Under the pieces are notes generated by a model, which had not been told where the DNA came from, did not search any database, and saw nothing but the letters and a program-made list of their open reading frames with translations. Both the position numbers and the translations under genes were made by a program. From contig JARUPY010000140.1 in the NCBI GenBank assembly GCA_029817715.1, positions 1 to 64,000 of the forward strand: a stretch of DNA of 64,000 nucleotides, in the 5' to 3' direction. Shown here in pieces: positions 1-12,176 of this stretch (positions are counted from its first letter, which is position 1; every line of letters begins with the position of its first letter). Source of the DNA: Melastoma dodecandrum (lineage: Eukaryota > Streptophyta > Magnoliopsida > Myrtales > Melastomataceae).

Positions 1-1790
1 AAGTATCCATAAGTTTTTCTAGAGATATTGGGGTACCTTCTTTTGCATAGGTACAAAACAGTGCAAACCTTGAGAAAGATCCACATAAATCTAGCAACCT
101 TTAGAAAAGCTCCATAGATATCTCATAAAAAAAATTAAATAAACAAATTAAACATGCTCCATGAAAGACCCTCCCGTTTCTCTCTAAGAAAGGAACTACA
201 GATACAAAGAAGAGAGGTCAGGCTGCCAAACAGGATTTGCTGGCACCCTCTGCTTTAGTAAAATTCGAGCAAAAAAGCAGACAAAGAATTGTCACCCAAA
301 ACAGTGCCAGATATGTAAGTTAGATATTCTGAAATCATTAAGCTCCGTTGTAAGGGTAATAAGCAACTACTCTGATGAAATCTAAAAAACAAATATAATA
401 TTCGTATTACTATTAAACTAATATATCCTTTTGCAGTTTTCCGTCAAAGTCGCTAATGCATGGAAATAATTTTATGTACCCAATCCCGAGGTTACTTCTT
501 CCTATAGATTCAATTAAAGAAAGTATCAGTGGACTCAGATGATTTAAAAAATTGGTGAATGGGAAACATTTTTTTTGCTTCCGTTGATGGTTGCAACTAT
601 TCCTTGCTGCACATATAAAACTTTTTCCAAGCTGCCATTGTCATGCTGTGCTAAAGTGTTTACTCTGTCAGACGAATGCTTGAGAATCATGAAAACATTA
701 ATTCCTGGACAGGTTGGACATTATCAAGTTGTCACAAATGGAAGAAGAATATGGCTATCCTGGATACTCAAGAAACTGGAAATAGATATTGGGTGCTGCT
801 GCATTTGAATAAAACCCTCAAAGGGTGAGATCATGGCATATTTTTACTCAACATATCCAATGTTTGGGTTGCTGGGATAGGTTAATACTAGTTTAATTAC
901 CTACATAATTATTGGCTACCAAATTTAGGTCGGCTTTGTGAAAATGTGTGGACTTAATATTAACCATTTTCCTATCCATTTTTCATTGAGTAAAAACTTA
1001 GAGAGTTTGCCAGCACCTAATAATCTTATGGAAAAGGCTTTTCAAAGCAAAACTGAGGAAATACCGCAGTGGTAATTCGTCTTCTTGACAATTACAACTT
1101 CTTGACAATTATCTATTGCATTTGCAACTGTTCTTTTTTCATGCCATTTTTAAGTATAATGTTGCTCGTCATGAACATATCGGCATAGTTTCACAAACCT
1201 GTTTTTCATTTGTAATCTTCAATTTCCAGGCACTTTCAGTGATAGATTTAATGTTGGTACAAACATTGATAAACTACTTAAAGTACCCAATAATGTGAGT
1301 TACAATTGGTGGGGTATATGCTGTTTTTGAATTGTAAATTGTGAAAATTGCATCTTCAAATCTGAATCATTATCTAAGCGAGACAATTGTGCAAATTATC
1401 TTTCGAGTTAACGCACTCGTCTAGCGATACGTATTGTGAACAAATGATCGCTAATACGTGTAAACAATAACCTTGACGAATATATTCAGAGAAGAATATT
1501 ATACCCTAATCATAGTAAGCCTGAATCTTTTGTAATCTGTTCCTGGCTTGTACCACTACTCTCCCTCCCAACACACCCACCACTCCCCCCACCCCTCTCA
1601 CACATCTAAACTAATTCACACACACATCAAAACCGACCCAAGACAACAACAAACACAAGACACATATCTAGTGATGCGTCCAAACTTGCAAGTCAAGGAC
1701 TTGAAGGGAAAAATTTTTTTATTTAAAGTTAAAAGTAATGAGAACATTTTCAGCTATATCAAAAGATACAATAATGGAAGATCATAACAA
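1..1790. repeat. Tandem duplicated segment, copy A (left part may be outside window)
   Basis: This stretch is matched almost collinearly by 17919-19535, beginning with the same AAGTATC-ATAAGTTTTTC start and running through the same malic-enzyme exon remnants. By eye the two copies differ by scattered substitutions and short indels. Copy A has an extra C-rich piece at about 1545-1690 that copy B lacks. The copies are now about 18 kb apart only because the Tat gypsy element sits between them; without it the spacing is about 3.35 kb. The match begins at base 1, so the duplication probably extends left of the window. Confidence 0.8.
700..1295 (+). pseudogene. NAD-dependent malic enzyme exon remnants, copy A
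   Basis: Two decayed exon pieces are visible. At about 707-808 the frame gives VVTNG followed by a damaged version of the dinucleotide-binding stretch that is better preserved in copy B (VTNGSRILSLGDLGIQG). At about 1232-1295, after a CAG acceptor-like site, the sequence resembles the ALPVMINVGTNN exon of copy B, but substitutions and frameshifts have destroyed it. The functional family is the mitochondrial NAD-malic enzyme, which decarboxylates malate to pyruvate. Nothing here can encode an enzyme. The assignment rests on collinearity with copy B, where six exon remnants are readable. Confidence 0.6.
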
Positions 1791-2495
1791 TAATGATTAG
1801 ACGACGATTCCTTTACTCATAGTAGGCATTTCAGTGGAGAATGCAATGGTTTGTGTAATCATTTGGAAAGTGATTCGGTAAGTGTAGGTTGAGATCCATG
1901 AAAGAGTCTGTGCGTGTGAATTCCTTCAATGATGAATATACATTCTATTACCCTTTAATATACCACTCTGTGGAGTGGTCTGTCGATCATTCACTTTGTC
2001 TTTAAAATGTGTTTAAAATATAAACAAACCATATTCTTCTGAAATATCTGGTGTATATCACCAGCCATGTTTTCTTGTAAAGTTAGATAATTGAGGGGAC
2101 TAAATCCTGTTTGATAAACCTCCAAAACAAAGATTGATGGCATTCTTCCTAAAACCTCCAAACAAAGCAAAACTACAATCATATTAAGGCTTAGTCATTC
2201 TAAGATTTAGAAGATATACGATGATTATGGCGTAGCATCTTTTATTATGTGTGTATGGATTGGTTGCATTGTCCTGAGCCGTTTCAGGCGAATTGTGACA
2301 TTGGTAGAGCAGATGGATCTACTGCTCGTAGGTCATTTTTAGTTTCTTTTTCTGCTATATTGGAAAGAGAAATACTTGATATTTTTGCTTTTTGTGGTGT
2401 ATTACCATGTGTCAACATTGGAACCAACAAAAACTGCATTGACCGTGGCTGATTTGAAGAGGATAGGAGAACAAGTTAAGATGGCCCATTTGATC
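1791..2495. other. Interval without recognised gene
   Basis: Similarity to the second duplicate copy fades near 1790. A 67-codon open frame at 2249-2452 has no motif I recognise. The interval ends at the 5-bp target site (2496-2500, CTACT) of the gypsy insertion. Confidence 0.5.
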
Positions 2496-2500
2496 CTACT

Positions 2501-3201
2501 TGTCGCGGGTGATCCCGTTTTCGGTTCCATTTAAAATGAATATCCTCCCTCGACGATAAGGCTTCGGATTTTGAAAACATCGGAGTCGCCACTAACTTAT
2601 CTTAAATTCAAGTTAGAAAAATTATAGAGATTCGTTAAGGTTCGGGAATTAGGGATTACTAAATCGCATGCATCACAAAGAAAAGGGAGGCTTTAAAAGT
2701 GTGTTTCTAAGCACCTGAGTTTTTTTAGAGCTCATTTTAAAAAAAAAATCAAAAGAAACTCAAGGGAAAAACGGGGTGAAAGATCGAAAGAAACGCCAAG
2801 GAAAAACGTGGTGAAGGATGAGCGGGATTTGTACCATTTCCAGGCTCCCTCTTTGTACCTTTGTGCTGGATGATCAGAAAACTATCCGAATGTTCCTCTC
2901 CCGATCCTCTGTTCTTCCAAGAGTTTCCTTCTTCTTCTCTCTGTCTCCAAGTCTCCGTGTCCTGTATGCTTCCCGGGATCTAGCTATCTATAGGGAAATA
3001 GGTTTAATTGTTATTTTTAATTAAATTTTTTATGATTTTATGGAATTTTAGTGATTTTAGATGATTTTTATTGATTTTAGACGATTTTTGATGATTTTTA
3101 TTGATTTTCGATGAATTTTGTTGATTTTTATTGATTTTTGGAAGATTTGCAATTTTTTAGTTTTTTTTTGAAGATTTTTGTAAAGAAATTGGGTTATGAC
3201 A
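2501..3201 (-). repeat. 3' LTR of Tat gypsy element
   Basis: Read on the minus strand it starts TGTCATAACCC and ends CGCGACA. It matches 16360-17060 over its full length. The right part on the plus strand (about 3000-3190) is a T-rich run of degenerate GATTTTTATTGATTTTAGA units, shared by both LTRs. A near relative of its other end is found again at 52190-52410. Confidence 0.95.
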
Positions 3202-3214
3202 TTTGCCCCTCTTT
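3202..3214 (-). other. Polypurine tract of Tat gypsy element
   Basis: On the minus strand this reads AAAGAGGGGCAAA and directly abuts the TGTCATAACCC start of the 3' LTR, the expected position for the plus-strand primer. It is very similar to the tract before the 3' LTR of the large non-autonomous element (39944-39957). Confidence 0.85.
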
Positions 3215-3279
3215 GTGAGAAAGTTTGGTAAAATTTTCGAGCAAAGAATTATTAAGAACCCAATTTTTTAGAAGGATAG

Positions 3280-4265
3280 CTAAGGCATCGCGTTTGTTAA
3301 TAAACGCTTTACCAGAAATGGCGTCGCACTTGTTAGAAAATGCATAACCAAAAGCCGGTGAAAAGAGGGTGTAGCGTTTGTACGAACGCTCAACCACGAA
3401 GATTGAAAATGGTGTCGCGTTTGTATGAACGTTCAAACTAGGAAAATTGAAAATGGTGTCGCGTTGTATGAACACTTAACTGAAGTGAAAGTATCGCGCT
3501 TAAACGAAAAACAATATGACGCTAGTAAACGCTCAGTCGAATGGCGTCACGTTTGTTAATAAACGATTAGCCGAACTGGAAGGGGTATAACGTTTTGTTA
3601 GTAAACGTTTAACCAACTGGAAGGTATCGCGCTTGTTAGTAAGCGCTTAACCGAAAAGAATGTGTTGTAGCGTAGTAAACGCTTAGTCGAATGGCGTCGC
3701 ATTTGTTAGTAAATGCTTAGCCGACTGGAAGTGGTATAAACGTTTGTTAGTAAACATTTAACCGACTGGAAGGTATTGCACTTGTTAGTAAGCGCTTAAC
3801 CGAAAAGAATGTGACGTAGCGTTTGTTAGTAAACGCTTAGTCGAATGGCGTCGCGTTTGTTAGTAAACGCTTAGCTGACTGGAAGTGGTATAACGTTGGT
3901 TAGTAAACGTTTAACCGACTGGAAGGTATCGCGCTTGTTAGTAAGCGCTTAACCGAAAAGAATGTGACGTAGCGTTTGTTAGTAAACGCTTAGTCGAATG
4001 GCATCGCGTTTGCTAATAAACGCTCGGTCGAGTGGCATCGCGTTTGTTCGTAAACGCTTAGCCATATGGCATTGCGTTTGTTCGTAAACGCTTAGCCAAA
4101 TGGCATTGCATTTGTTCGTGCTCTACCGAATAGTGTCGTATTTGTTAGTAAATGCTTAACCAAAAAGGAAAACTAGAAGTGGTGTCACATCTGTTAGTAG
4201 ACACTTAATCGAAAGAATTGAGAAATGGATAACTTGACTTTGAGTGATATCACACCACAAGAGTG
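3280..4265. repeat. Array of about 25 short hairpin repeats inside the Tat element
   Basis: Units of about 35-40 bp each contain a small inverted repeat around a GTTAGT-type loop, for example GCGTTTGTTAGTAAACGC at 3853-3870. Arms differ between units but stay paired: GCGCTT/AAGCGC at 3629-3646, GCATTT/AAATGC at 3699-3716, AACGTT/AACGTT at 3892-3911. In the middle of the array four different units recur as a block of about 150 bp (block marker GAAAAGAATGTG at about 3653, 3802 and 3955). Outer units are more degenerate, and some are imperfect. The array lies between integrase and the polypurine tract, where tandem repeats are common in Tat elements. No function is known. Confidence 0.85.
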
Positions 4266-5292
4266 CTTAACCATAGTGAAGAGTATCATACCTTAGCATA
4301 AAGGCTTGAGTTTTGAAATCATGAAGTACGATTGTGATTGTTTTGCATCTCCCATGTGTACTTGCCGAATTTCTGACTGTGGATGGTATGAAGGCAAGAT
4401 GCTCTATATGCATGCACCAAAACTTAATTTTCACTTTTTTTTTTGAAAAACAGAAACACTTGTGTGATAGAGAATAAAGAAGGGTCTTTCTTACATCTCT
4501 CAAGGCTCACTCAAATGTGTTTCTATGCTATCAGAGTGGGAAGTTCGATTCCTTTGAAATGAATGCTCAAGGGCTAGTCGAAAGAGACTTTGATTCTAGT
4601 TGTAATGTAGGCTTGGTGTAAGACCATATGGTTAAGGGCTAGTCAAAAATTTTTTGACACTTTGTTCCACTAGGGAATGTGTTTCAATTTTTTTTGAATA
4701 AAATCGTTTAGTGAGAATGTATGACAAATGAATATAACACCTGTTTTAAGAAATGATAATTTTACCTATGATGTTCGCCTCGACTTGATGCCCTATAGGG
4801 AAAAAGAGGATGTAAAATCAAATCAATGTGAGAAAAATTTTAAACTTGGAACGATACTTTACTTTACCGGTTCCTTGACGACGCGTACTCATTGCCCCAG
4901 CAAAAAACCTCTACAAAAGAAATGAAACATTGATTAGTTTTTTTTTTTTTTTATTTTGTAATATATGAGCTGGAACGATATTTCCTTTACTGGTTACCAG
5001 AGGCATTTGGTTCTTTCCCCAGTAAAATCCTCTCCAAAAGAAATGAAATATTGATTAGTTTTTAATTTCATGTGATTGAATCGGAATGATACTTTCCTCT
5101 ACCTGTACCCAACAACGATCGGTCGTTGCCCCATTTGAAGCATCATTTATTTAGCATGGCTTGTGAGCCTCGTAAATTTTCATTGCTCCTAAAAAGTCTC
5201 TGAGGAGAGTTACGCTAAAAGCAAGTATCATTGAAATTGACTCTAGAAAAATTGCTCAGATAATGAAATAAAATGGGTACAATCTTTCGTCT
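4266..5292. other. Non-coding 3' region of Tat element
   Basis: This lies between the hairpin array and the end of integrase. It holds short A/T-rich and GGAACGATAC-type repeated phrases (about 4848, 4972, 5085). I see no conserved frame. Confidence 0.5.
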
Positions 5293-6645
5293 TCAGGTGC
5301 AATAACGTCGAAGTGAATCAGCGTTAATTGGCTGGGGTAGAACAACCCCATCCATCTTCATCAAGATCAGGGCCCCTCCTGAGAAAGCTTGCTTGACGAC
5401 ATACTGGCCGTCGTAATTGTAGGCGAATTTTCCACGATGGCCTTTGACGTTCGAAAGGATCCGTTTTAAAACCAAAATCACCGGGCTTGTATGTCACTTG
5501 TCTAACCTTTTTGTTGAAAGCTCGGGAAACACGTTCTTGATAACATTGCATATGATGTGCAGCAGCGAGCCGTTTCTCATCTATGAGATCCAGGTGAGCT
5601 AGACGATGTTGCACATAATCGTCTTCGGCCATGTTTGCTTCCTGGAATACCCTAAGGGACGTGATCTGAACCTCAATTGGTATAACTGCTTGTGTTCCAT
5701 AGACAAGTTCGAAAGGAGTTGCCACAGTTGAGGTACGTGTTGTTGTTCTGTAGGCAAGTAATGCACATGGGAGCTTTTCGTGCCAATTGCGGTATGTGAC
5801 TGCCATCTTCCGGACTAGATTCTTTATATTCTTGTTTGCAGCTTCCACAGCACCGTTCATCTGTAGACGATATGGTGAGGAATTGAGATGTTTGATTCGA
5901 AATTCCTCACACAATGAATCAATAATCTTGTTATTGAAGTTTGTGCCATTATCGGTCACGAGCAGCTTAGGCACTCCGTAGCGAGCAATTATATTGACGC
6001 GGATGAATCGGGCCACATTCTTTGCTGTAACTTCTTTGAATGATTGAGCTTCTATCCATTTGGTGAAATAGTCGATGGAGACTAGGATGAATCGATGACC
6101 ATTCGAAGCTTTTGGATTGATTGGGCCGATGACGTCCATCCCCCACATTGAAAATGGCCATGGTTCAAATAACGGGTACAATCTAGTGGGAGGCACATGA
6201 GCTTTGTCACTGTAAATCTGGCATTTATGGCACCGACGCACGTATGAAATGCAATCCGCTTCGATTGTCAGCCAGTAATACCCTTGTCGCATGATCTTTT
6301 GTGCCAGAGCATATCCATTCATATGCGGTCCACATACACCTTCATGGATTTCAGTAATAAGTTCTTGTGCCTCGTGCGTATCAACACATCTCATAAGAGT
6401 CCCAACAAATGACTTCTTGTATAACACATCTCCATCTAGAAAGTAATTGCTCGCAATCCGTCGTATGAATTTTTGCTCCTTTCTGCTGCAGCCTTGCGGG
6501 AAATTGCTGGGTTGTAAATAAACTTTGATATCGAAGTACCAAGGTCTGTTATCTGGTTCATCAATGATGGCAGCACAACTTGGGTTATGAGAGATGTCGA
6601 TTTGCAGGGGCTCGATGTTCATTTGTCCAACCAATGGGATCATTG
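5293..6645 (-). pseudogene. Tat element integrase
   Basis: This domain would insert element cDNA into the genome. The minus frame shows the HHCC zinc-binding segment (H in GPHMNGY, then CHKC) near 6310-6210. It is followed by the catalytic core with Asp in WGMDVIGP (about 6130), Asp in VTDNGTNF (about 5955) and Glu in NGAVEAANK (about 5855), so all three acidic residues are present. The C-terminal part changes frame near 5475: the continuation (GKFAYNYDGQYVVKQAFSGG) is read in another frame down to 5293. This frameshift would cut the chromatin-contacting end, so the domain is probably not functional as it stands. Confidence 0.9.
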
Positions 6646-7030
6646 AGGCCAATGTTGCCAGTGCATCCGCGAAGCGATTCTCCGATCGAGGCAAGTAATT
6701 GAACTCAATATGACAGAAGCGTTTGATGATATCTTGAAGGTATTCATGATATGGGAGGAGCTTTGCATCATGAATACGCCATTGTCCAATTGTTTGGGCG
6801 ATAACAAGTGTCGAATCTCCGAAAACGTTGATGTCTTGTATTCGCAAATCAAGAGCATGCTGAAGACCGAGAATGCACGCCTCGTATTCTGCAATGTTGT
6901 TGGTACATGTAAAAACAACCTTCGATGTGACTGGATAATACTGACCGGTGGGGATATCACAACGGCTCCTACACCCGACCCATTGAGGTTGACTGCTCCA
7001 TCAAAGTACATACTCCATCGTTGATCATCG
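6640..7030 (-). pseudogene. Tat element second (archaeal-type) RNase H domain
   Basis: The domain starts at WSMYFDGAVNLNGSG (about 7015) and ends near ENRFADALATLAS (about 6660), directly before integrase. The acidic residues of FDGA, FGDS and ADAL are recognisable. A frameshift inside the domain (between about 6930 and 6850) splits it over two frames. This extra RNase H, additional to the one attached to RT, is characteristic of the Tat lineage and is the main reason for the lineage call. Confidence 0.85.
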
Positions 7031-8624
7031 TCTGTGACTAGGATATTCTCATCTGGCAACTCAACGTCCAAAGGAGACACGTTCGGTCCTGGGTAGTCAG
7101 CAATATAGTCTGCAATACTTCGACTCTTGACAGACTTAGTGGCAACATATCGTATATTGAATTCAGCAAGTTGTAGTTGCCATTTGGAGATACGTCCCAT
7201 TAGCGTAGGCCGACTGAAAAGGTATTTCAAAGGATCATTTTCCGATACCAGAAGAATCTCGTAGTGAAGGGTGTATTGCCTTAATCGATGGAGTACCCAA
7301 ACCAATGCACAATATGTTTGTTCCAAAATCGTGTAACGGGCCTCACTAAGTGTGAACTTCTTACTTAGATAATAAATAGCATGTTCTTTGGCACCTTGTG
7401 GCTGTTGTGCCAAGAGGGCTCCTAGAGACTCGTCTTGAACAGTAAGGTAGAGTGTCAAGGGATGCCCCGGTGTTGGCGGGAGTAATACCGGAGGGTTCGA
7501 CAGGTATTGCTTGATTTGTTCGAAGGCGGCTTGGTACTCGGTGTCCCACTCAATTGAGGTATCTTTCTTGAGAAGATTGAATATTGGTTTACAGGTTTCA
7601 GACAGATTTGAGATAAAGCGAGCTACACAATTGAGCCGACTCATAAAACCTCTGACTTCTTTAGCCGTCCTCGGTGTTGGTAGATGCTGAATGGCTTCGA
7701 CTCTGGCAGGATCAACTTCGGACACCACGGTTGCTAAAGACAAAACCAAGTAGCTTCCTTGATGTTGCTCCAAATACGCATTTCGCAAGATTCAATCGTA
7801 GCTTGAATTTTCTTAATCGCTCGAATAATTTTTGTAAGATGTTGACGTGATCTTCCCCTGCGTGCGACTTAGCAATCATGTCATCCACGTATACCTCGAC
7901 TTCTTTGTGCATCATATCGTGGAATAGTGCTACCATGGCCCGTTGATACGTTGTCCCAGCATTCTTCAATCCAAACGGCATTGCTCGATAGTAGAACGGT
8001 CCCCAAGGGGTGGTGAAGGTGATCTTTTCCTTATCTTCCTCCGCCATCCGAATTTGATTGTAACCGGAGAAGCCATCCATGAAAGAGAAGCGATTGAATC
8101 ATGTGGTGTTGTCTACCAGCACGTCGATATGTGGTAAAAGAAAATCGTCTTTAGGGCTAGCTTTGTTCAGGTCACGGTAATCGACGCAAACACGAACTTT
8201 GCCATTTTTCTTCATAACTGGTACAATATTTGCAACCCATTGAGGATAACGAGCGACCTCGATGAAGTTCACCTTTAATAATTTGTCTACTTCTTCCTTG
8301 ATAGAGAGCACAAGTTCAGGTTTGTATCGGCGTTGCTTTTGCTTCTTAGGGGGCACCGATGGATCTGTAGGAATGTAGTGTTGTACAATGTCTATGTCGA
8401 GCCCGGGCATGTCTGCATAGCTCCATGCGAAACACATCTGAATACTCTCGTAGTAGGGAAATGAGTTGATCAGCTTCATCTTGAGGAAGATCCGAGCCAA
8501 TGAACAATTCCTTTGACTCTTCGAGAGTTTCGACGTTAATGACCATTGGTTCACGGATTGTCACTTCTTTAGGCTCTTCATGACGTTTGAGTTCTTGTTC
8601 AAAGCCGTAGTAATCATCAAGCAA
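7030..8624 (-). pseudogene. Tat element reverse transcriptase and RNase H
   Basis: RT copies element RNA to DNA. Readable blocks on the minus strand are KVNFIEVARYPQWVANIVPV (about 8270), RVCVDYRDLNKA (about 8190), FMDGFSGYNQI (about 8085), MPFGLKNAGTTYQRAM (about 7980) and the catalytic YVDDMIAKS (about 7890). The RT-linked RNase H follows to about 7050. There is an in-frame stop between VDNTT and FMDGF at about 8100, and frameshifts occur near 7780 and 8400. The catalytic YVDD is intact but the frame is not. Confidence 0.92.
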
Positions 8625-9032
8625 CTTCTGGTCATGGATCGAGTCATCATGTTGTTCTTCATATGGATCTTCATCTCCGCCCGAAGCGCCATCCCTGTAA
8701 ATCGCAATGATTCTTTCGTGAGTCCATGTGTCAAAAAGTTGAAGTGGAGGACATTAGGTGTCGGGGAGCATGAATAGTTGTGAACCATTCTGGGTGTGAG
8801 TGCTCATTTTCGTCATCCGTCTAACGTTGTTTCCCTCCACATTTCAACTTGAAAATTCCTAATATACCGTGTTTATTACATTTTTTGGACTTCCTTGCTA
8901 GTCCACGGTAGAAATATAGGAAGGTGGCTCGATCTAAACGAGGAAGCGTTCGCATGTCTAAAAGCTAGTCATAATGAACCCTACACGAATTGAAATATTA
9001 AAAGTAAATGAGTACAAAAGACTCGGAATGAT

Positions 9033-9323
9033 TCACCCTTCGACTATGGAGGAGGATGGCGCTTCATTAACAGTGCAAATTGAAAGGTCTTCCAATGATG
9101 GGACAAGGTCAACCAGATCCTTCGGGGCCAAGATGAAAGTCTCTCGAAGCGGTGGGCAAATTAGAGATCCGTTTCTGTCTCGATAGGGCTTCTGTTGACA
9201 ATACCGAAATCCTAGACCGATAGTCCCAATTTGGCTCTTGATATGGAATGTGAGGGGTTCCAAACTTCCTTGTCCACGAGTACCTAGGCCCTTCCCAGTT
9301 TGATAGTCATAGTACACTAGCAT
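9033..9323 (-). pseudogene. Tat element G-patch-like segment between protease and RT
   Basis: The minus frame reads MLVYYDYQTGKGLGTRGQG, followed by GTIGLGFRY. This resembles the glycine-rich G-patch-like segment (YxPGKGLGxxxQG) that often lies between protease and RT in this lineage. Its role in the element is not established. The segment is about 96 codons without an internal stop, but neighbouring parts are in other frames. Confidence 0.7.
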
Positions 9324-9523
9324 CCGGGCTGCATTGAGTATTGGGGCGGGATTTCCGGCCTACTCGCTTCTTTCCGCACCATGTGGATAATCTCAATAGA
9401 TTGGGTGGTACTCGGTTCTTCTACTGGTTCCAGTATATATGGAAAATTAATCTCGCTGCAGACAGGGACAATGTATTCCGCTTGGACGGTGATGAGCTTG
9501 TCCCCTACGACAAACTTAATTCT

Positions 9524-10300
9524 CTAGTGCACGGTAGAAGGAACTGCACCAGCCGCATGGATCCATGGTCGCCCTAACAGCATGTTGAACGAGCCTGCAG
9601 CTGCGAGTACGTAAAAAGTTGTCTCAAATGTGGCTGGTCCTACACTGATGGCTAGAAGAATTTCTCCTAACACTTCGCGTTTTGCTCCATCGAAGGCTCG
9701 AACAATAAGGTTGCAAGCTCGGAATTTGGAATCGTCAATGTTGAGTTGCTTCAAGACAGTGACAGGGACGATGTTTATCCCAGATCCACCGTCAATCAAT
9801 ACTCGCGGAATCATCATGTCTCGACACTTGACTGTGATAAAAAGCGCCATATTGTGGACCTTCCCGGGTTCTGGCAAGTCTTCATCGGAGAAGATGATGG
9901 AATCACGAACGAGAAGGCTTCACATGAATACATCAAGGCAGTTAACTTCGATTTGCGCAGGCACATGGACTTCCGCGAGAAACTTTTGTAACACATCGCG
10001 ATGCTTATCTGAGGAGTTGATGAGATCGAAAGAGAGATCTGTGTTTGTTGCTTTCTTAATTGCTCGGCAATGTCGTACTCGCTTGTTCTGATGTACTTGA
10101 CAACTTTCTTAGCTTCTTCGAGTGGCACCTCACTTATCTTTGCAGCCTCAGGATTCTTTAACGCCTCAATTGCAGGGATACCTCGGCCAGAACGAGTGAT
10201 TATGTTTGTTTCCTTCTCACTCTCTCCTGATGGACCGGTGATTGGGTTGGTCGAAACATTAACCTGTGGTTTGTAGATGAACGGTTGAGCTGTAGTGGAT
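9524..10300 (-). pseudogene. Tat element aspartic protease and gag-protease linker
   Basis: The protease core is at 9524-9877, with the active-site motif VLIDGGSGINIVP (about 9800) and the second conserved block MLLGRPWIHAAGA (about 9565). Upstream, at about 10220-9880, lies the linker typical of the lineage (RSGRGIPAIEALKNPEAAK, then EAKKVVKYIRTSEYDIAEQL). It switches frame at least once near 10030 before joining the protease. The enzyme would cut the polyprotein; frameshifts make that unlikely here. Confidence 0.88.
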
Positions 10301-10577
10301 GGTCGGTAAACAAAGGTAGGAGTTGTAACTGGCGTATAAACGACAGGCTTTCTATCTGAATTTCGGGGTTGTGTCGAGTGCAGAACGCATACCACCTCTT
10401 CGTGTAGCGGCCAATCTGACATAGTAGCTGGGAAAATGAGTGATAGCTCTCTATCTTGGCATCATCACTTGTTATCATATTCACATGTTCTGGCAGAGGA
10501 TTTTGCTGAATGCTCGGAGGGCTGGCTGGGTTCTCGAAAGCTATTACCTTGTCGTCGAGGAGCTACTGTATTTTAAA

Positions 10578-12176
10578 TCAAAGTGCGAAGCAATTCCTCG
10601 TATCGTGACCAATGCCCCCTGAATGATACAAACAAACTGCATTTGGGTTGTAACCACGAGAGGATGGATTTCCCCGTGCTGGAGGAATCGGAGTGATGTG
10701 ACCCATCTCGTGTAGGCGTTGAAACATGACATCTAATGGATCAGGAAGAGGGGTCATATCCTCAATTCTTCTACGATTACTATTTTGCCCTGACTTAGTG
10801 ACTTGACTCTGATCTTGTGAAGCGACAGGTCTTCCATCCACATTCGGGCTAGGATGAGCGGTAGAAGATAGATACATCTTGGGCCTCGCGGATGTTTGCA
10901 TGTTGGCACTTCGCTCTATGTTTGCGGAAGTTTCACTCTTTCCTTTTCTGCGAGGTGTTGTCTTGATAGTCGATGTAGTAGCAATCCGACCGTCCTTTAT
11001 AGCGTCTTCTAGTTGCTCCGCATTTAACACAACTTGACTGAATGAGGAACCACGCTGTGTAAATAAGTATTGGTAGAAATCTCTCGGGAGGAGAGAGAGA
11101 AATTCATCCACTGGTTCTCTCTCTTTGAGTGGAGGTTGGATCTGCAACGCTTTTTCACGAACTCGGCGAGCAAATTCCTTTATAGACTCGTTGCGATATT
11201 TCTCGAGCTTCCGCAGATCGGATATAGTGGGCGCCATTTCAATGTTGAAGCTATAGTGGTTTAGAAAATCATGCGCCAGCTCCTTGAACGACACGTATTT
11301 AGAAGTGTCTAAAGATAGATACCGGTGAAGTGCAGTACCAGTGAGGCTTTCCTGAAAGAGAGCTACTTGGAGTAAGTCATCCTTTGGGTAAATGGACAAC
11401 CAATCCCTTTGAATTTCTCGAAATCCGGTAGCTTGAATTTATGAGGTATTGAAATCTGTGGGACTTGGATATCATAGTCCTCGAGAGAGTAAATATTGTG
11501 TCCCTAGACCGCATTCAGCCTCTCTTCGAGGCAGGCAAGACGTTTCTGTTCGCCTTCTTGTAGGGATGCAATTCTAGCTTCAACTCTAGCCTCGATGTCA
11601 TTCATCTTCAGGTGATTTAAATAGCTCTTCAAGTGCGGCCGCATTCCGTCGTGTTGGCGTTTGAGGGATAATTCCAGTAGCATGGACCTCAGAAAATGTG
11701 GCGGGATATTGAAATGGTGGCACCACCTCAGTGTCAGCACTAGAAAGAACCGTCGTATTGTGGAATGATGGATGGAGAGGAGGTGCCAACCCCGAAGCAG
11801 CGCTTTGTGACGGATGTGGAAAAGGAATTGTTGGCGGAGTCGTGGTTGATGACATTGGTGCCGTGGGCATTGGGGGTATAACGGGAGGAGTTGGAGGTGT
11901 TGTTGTTGAAGAGCTTGCCTGCTGGTTGTGCATTATGTTACTCAGCATGCTCTGTAATCGAGCCATGTTTTCGCAAAGAATATCCACTCTCGCCTCCAAA
12001 CGTGTATTTGGATTGTGCTCCCGACCCCTAATGCTTGATGAATTGTTCAAACCGGCACTTGATCCCAATTGGTGGTCATCGATCATCGAATGTCTGATGA
12101 GAGGGGGAGTAGAGTCTGTAGACATTCCCATATTGGGCAGTGTTGCGTCCGTCAGAGAGAGTCCTGAGCTAGCCAT
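10578..12176 (-). pseudogene. Tat element gag (capsid and nucleocapsid)
   Basis: The N-terminal part (12176-11598) is low-complexity, rich in Ser, Thr and Pro. The capsid-like retrotransposon gag domain is at 11399-10990 (FQESLTGTALHRYL, FKELAHDFLNHY, ESIKEFARRVREKA). A zinc-knuckle-like end, CLYHSGGIGHDTRNC, lies near 10600. Frame changes near 11600 and a stop near 11505 interrupt it. The protein would form the particle that packages element RNA. Confidence 0.9.

Noticed and set aside
1548..1787. 79-codon His/Thr-rich frame
   Set aside because: Caused by the CA-rich insert present in only one copy of the tandem duplication; no coding signal in the other copy.
3280..4265. Hairpin array considered as a CRISPR array
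   Set aside because: Plant retrotransposon context, no unique spacers, unit length about 37 bp without spacer-repeat alternation.
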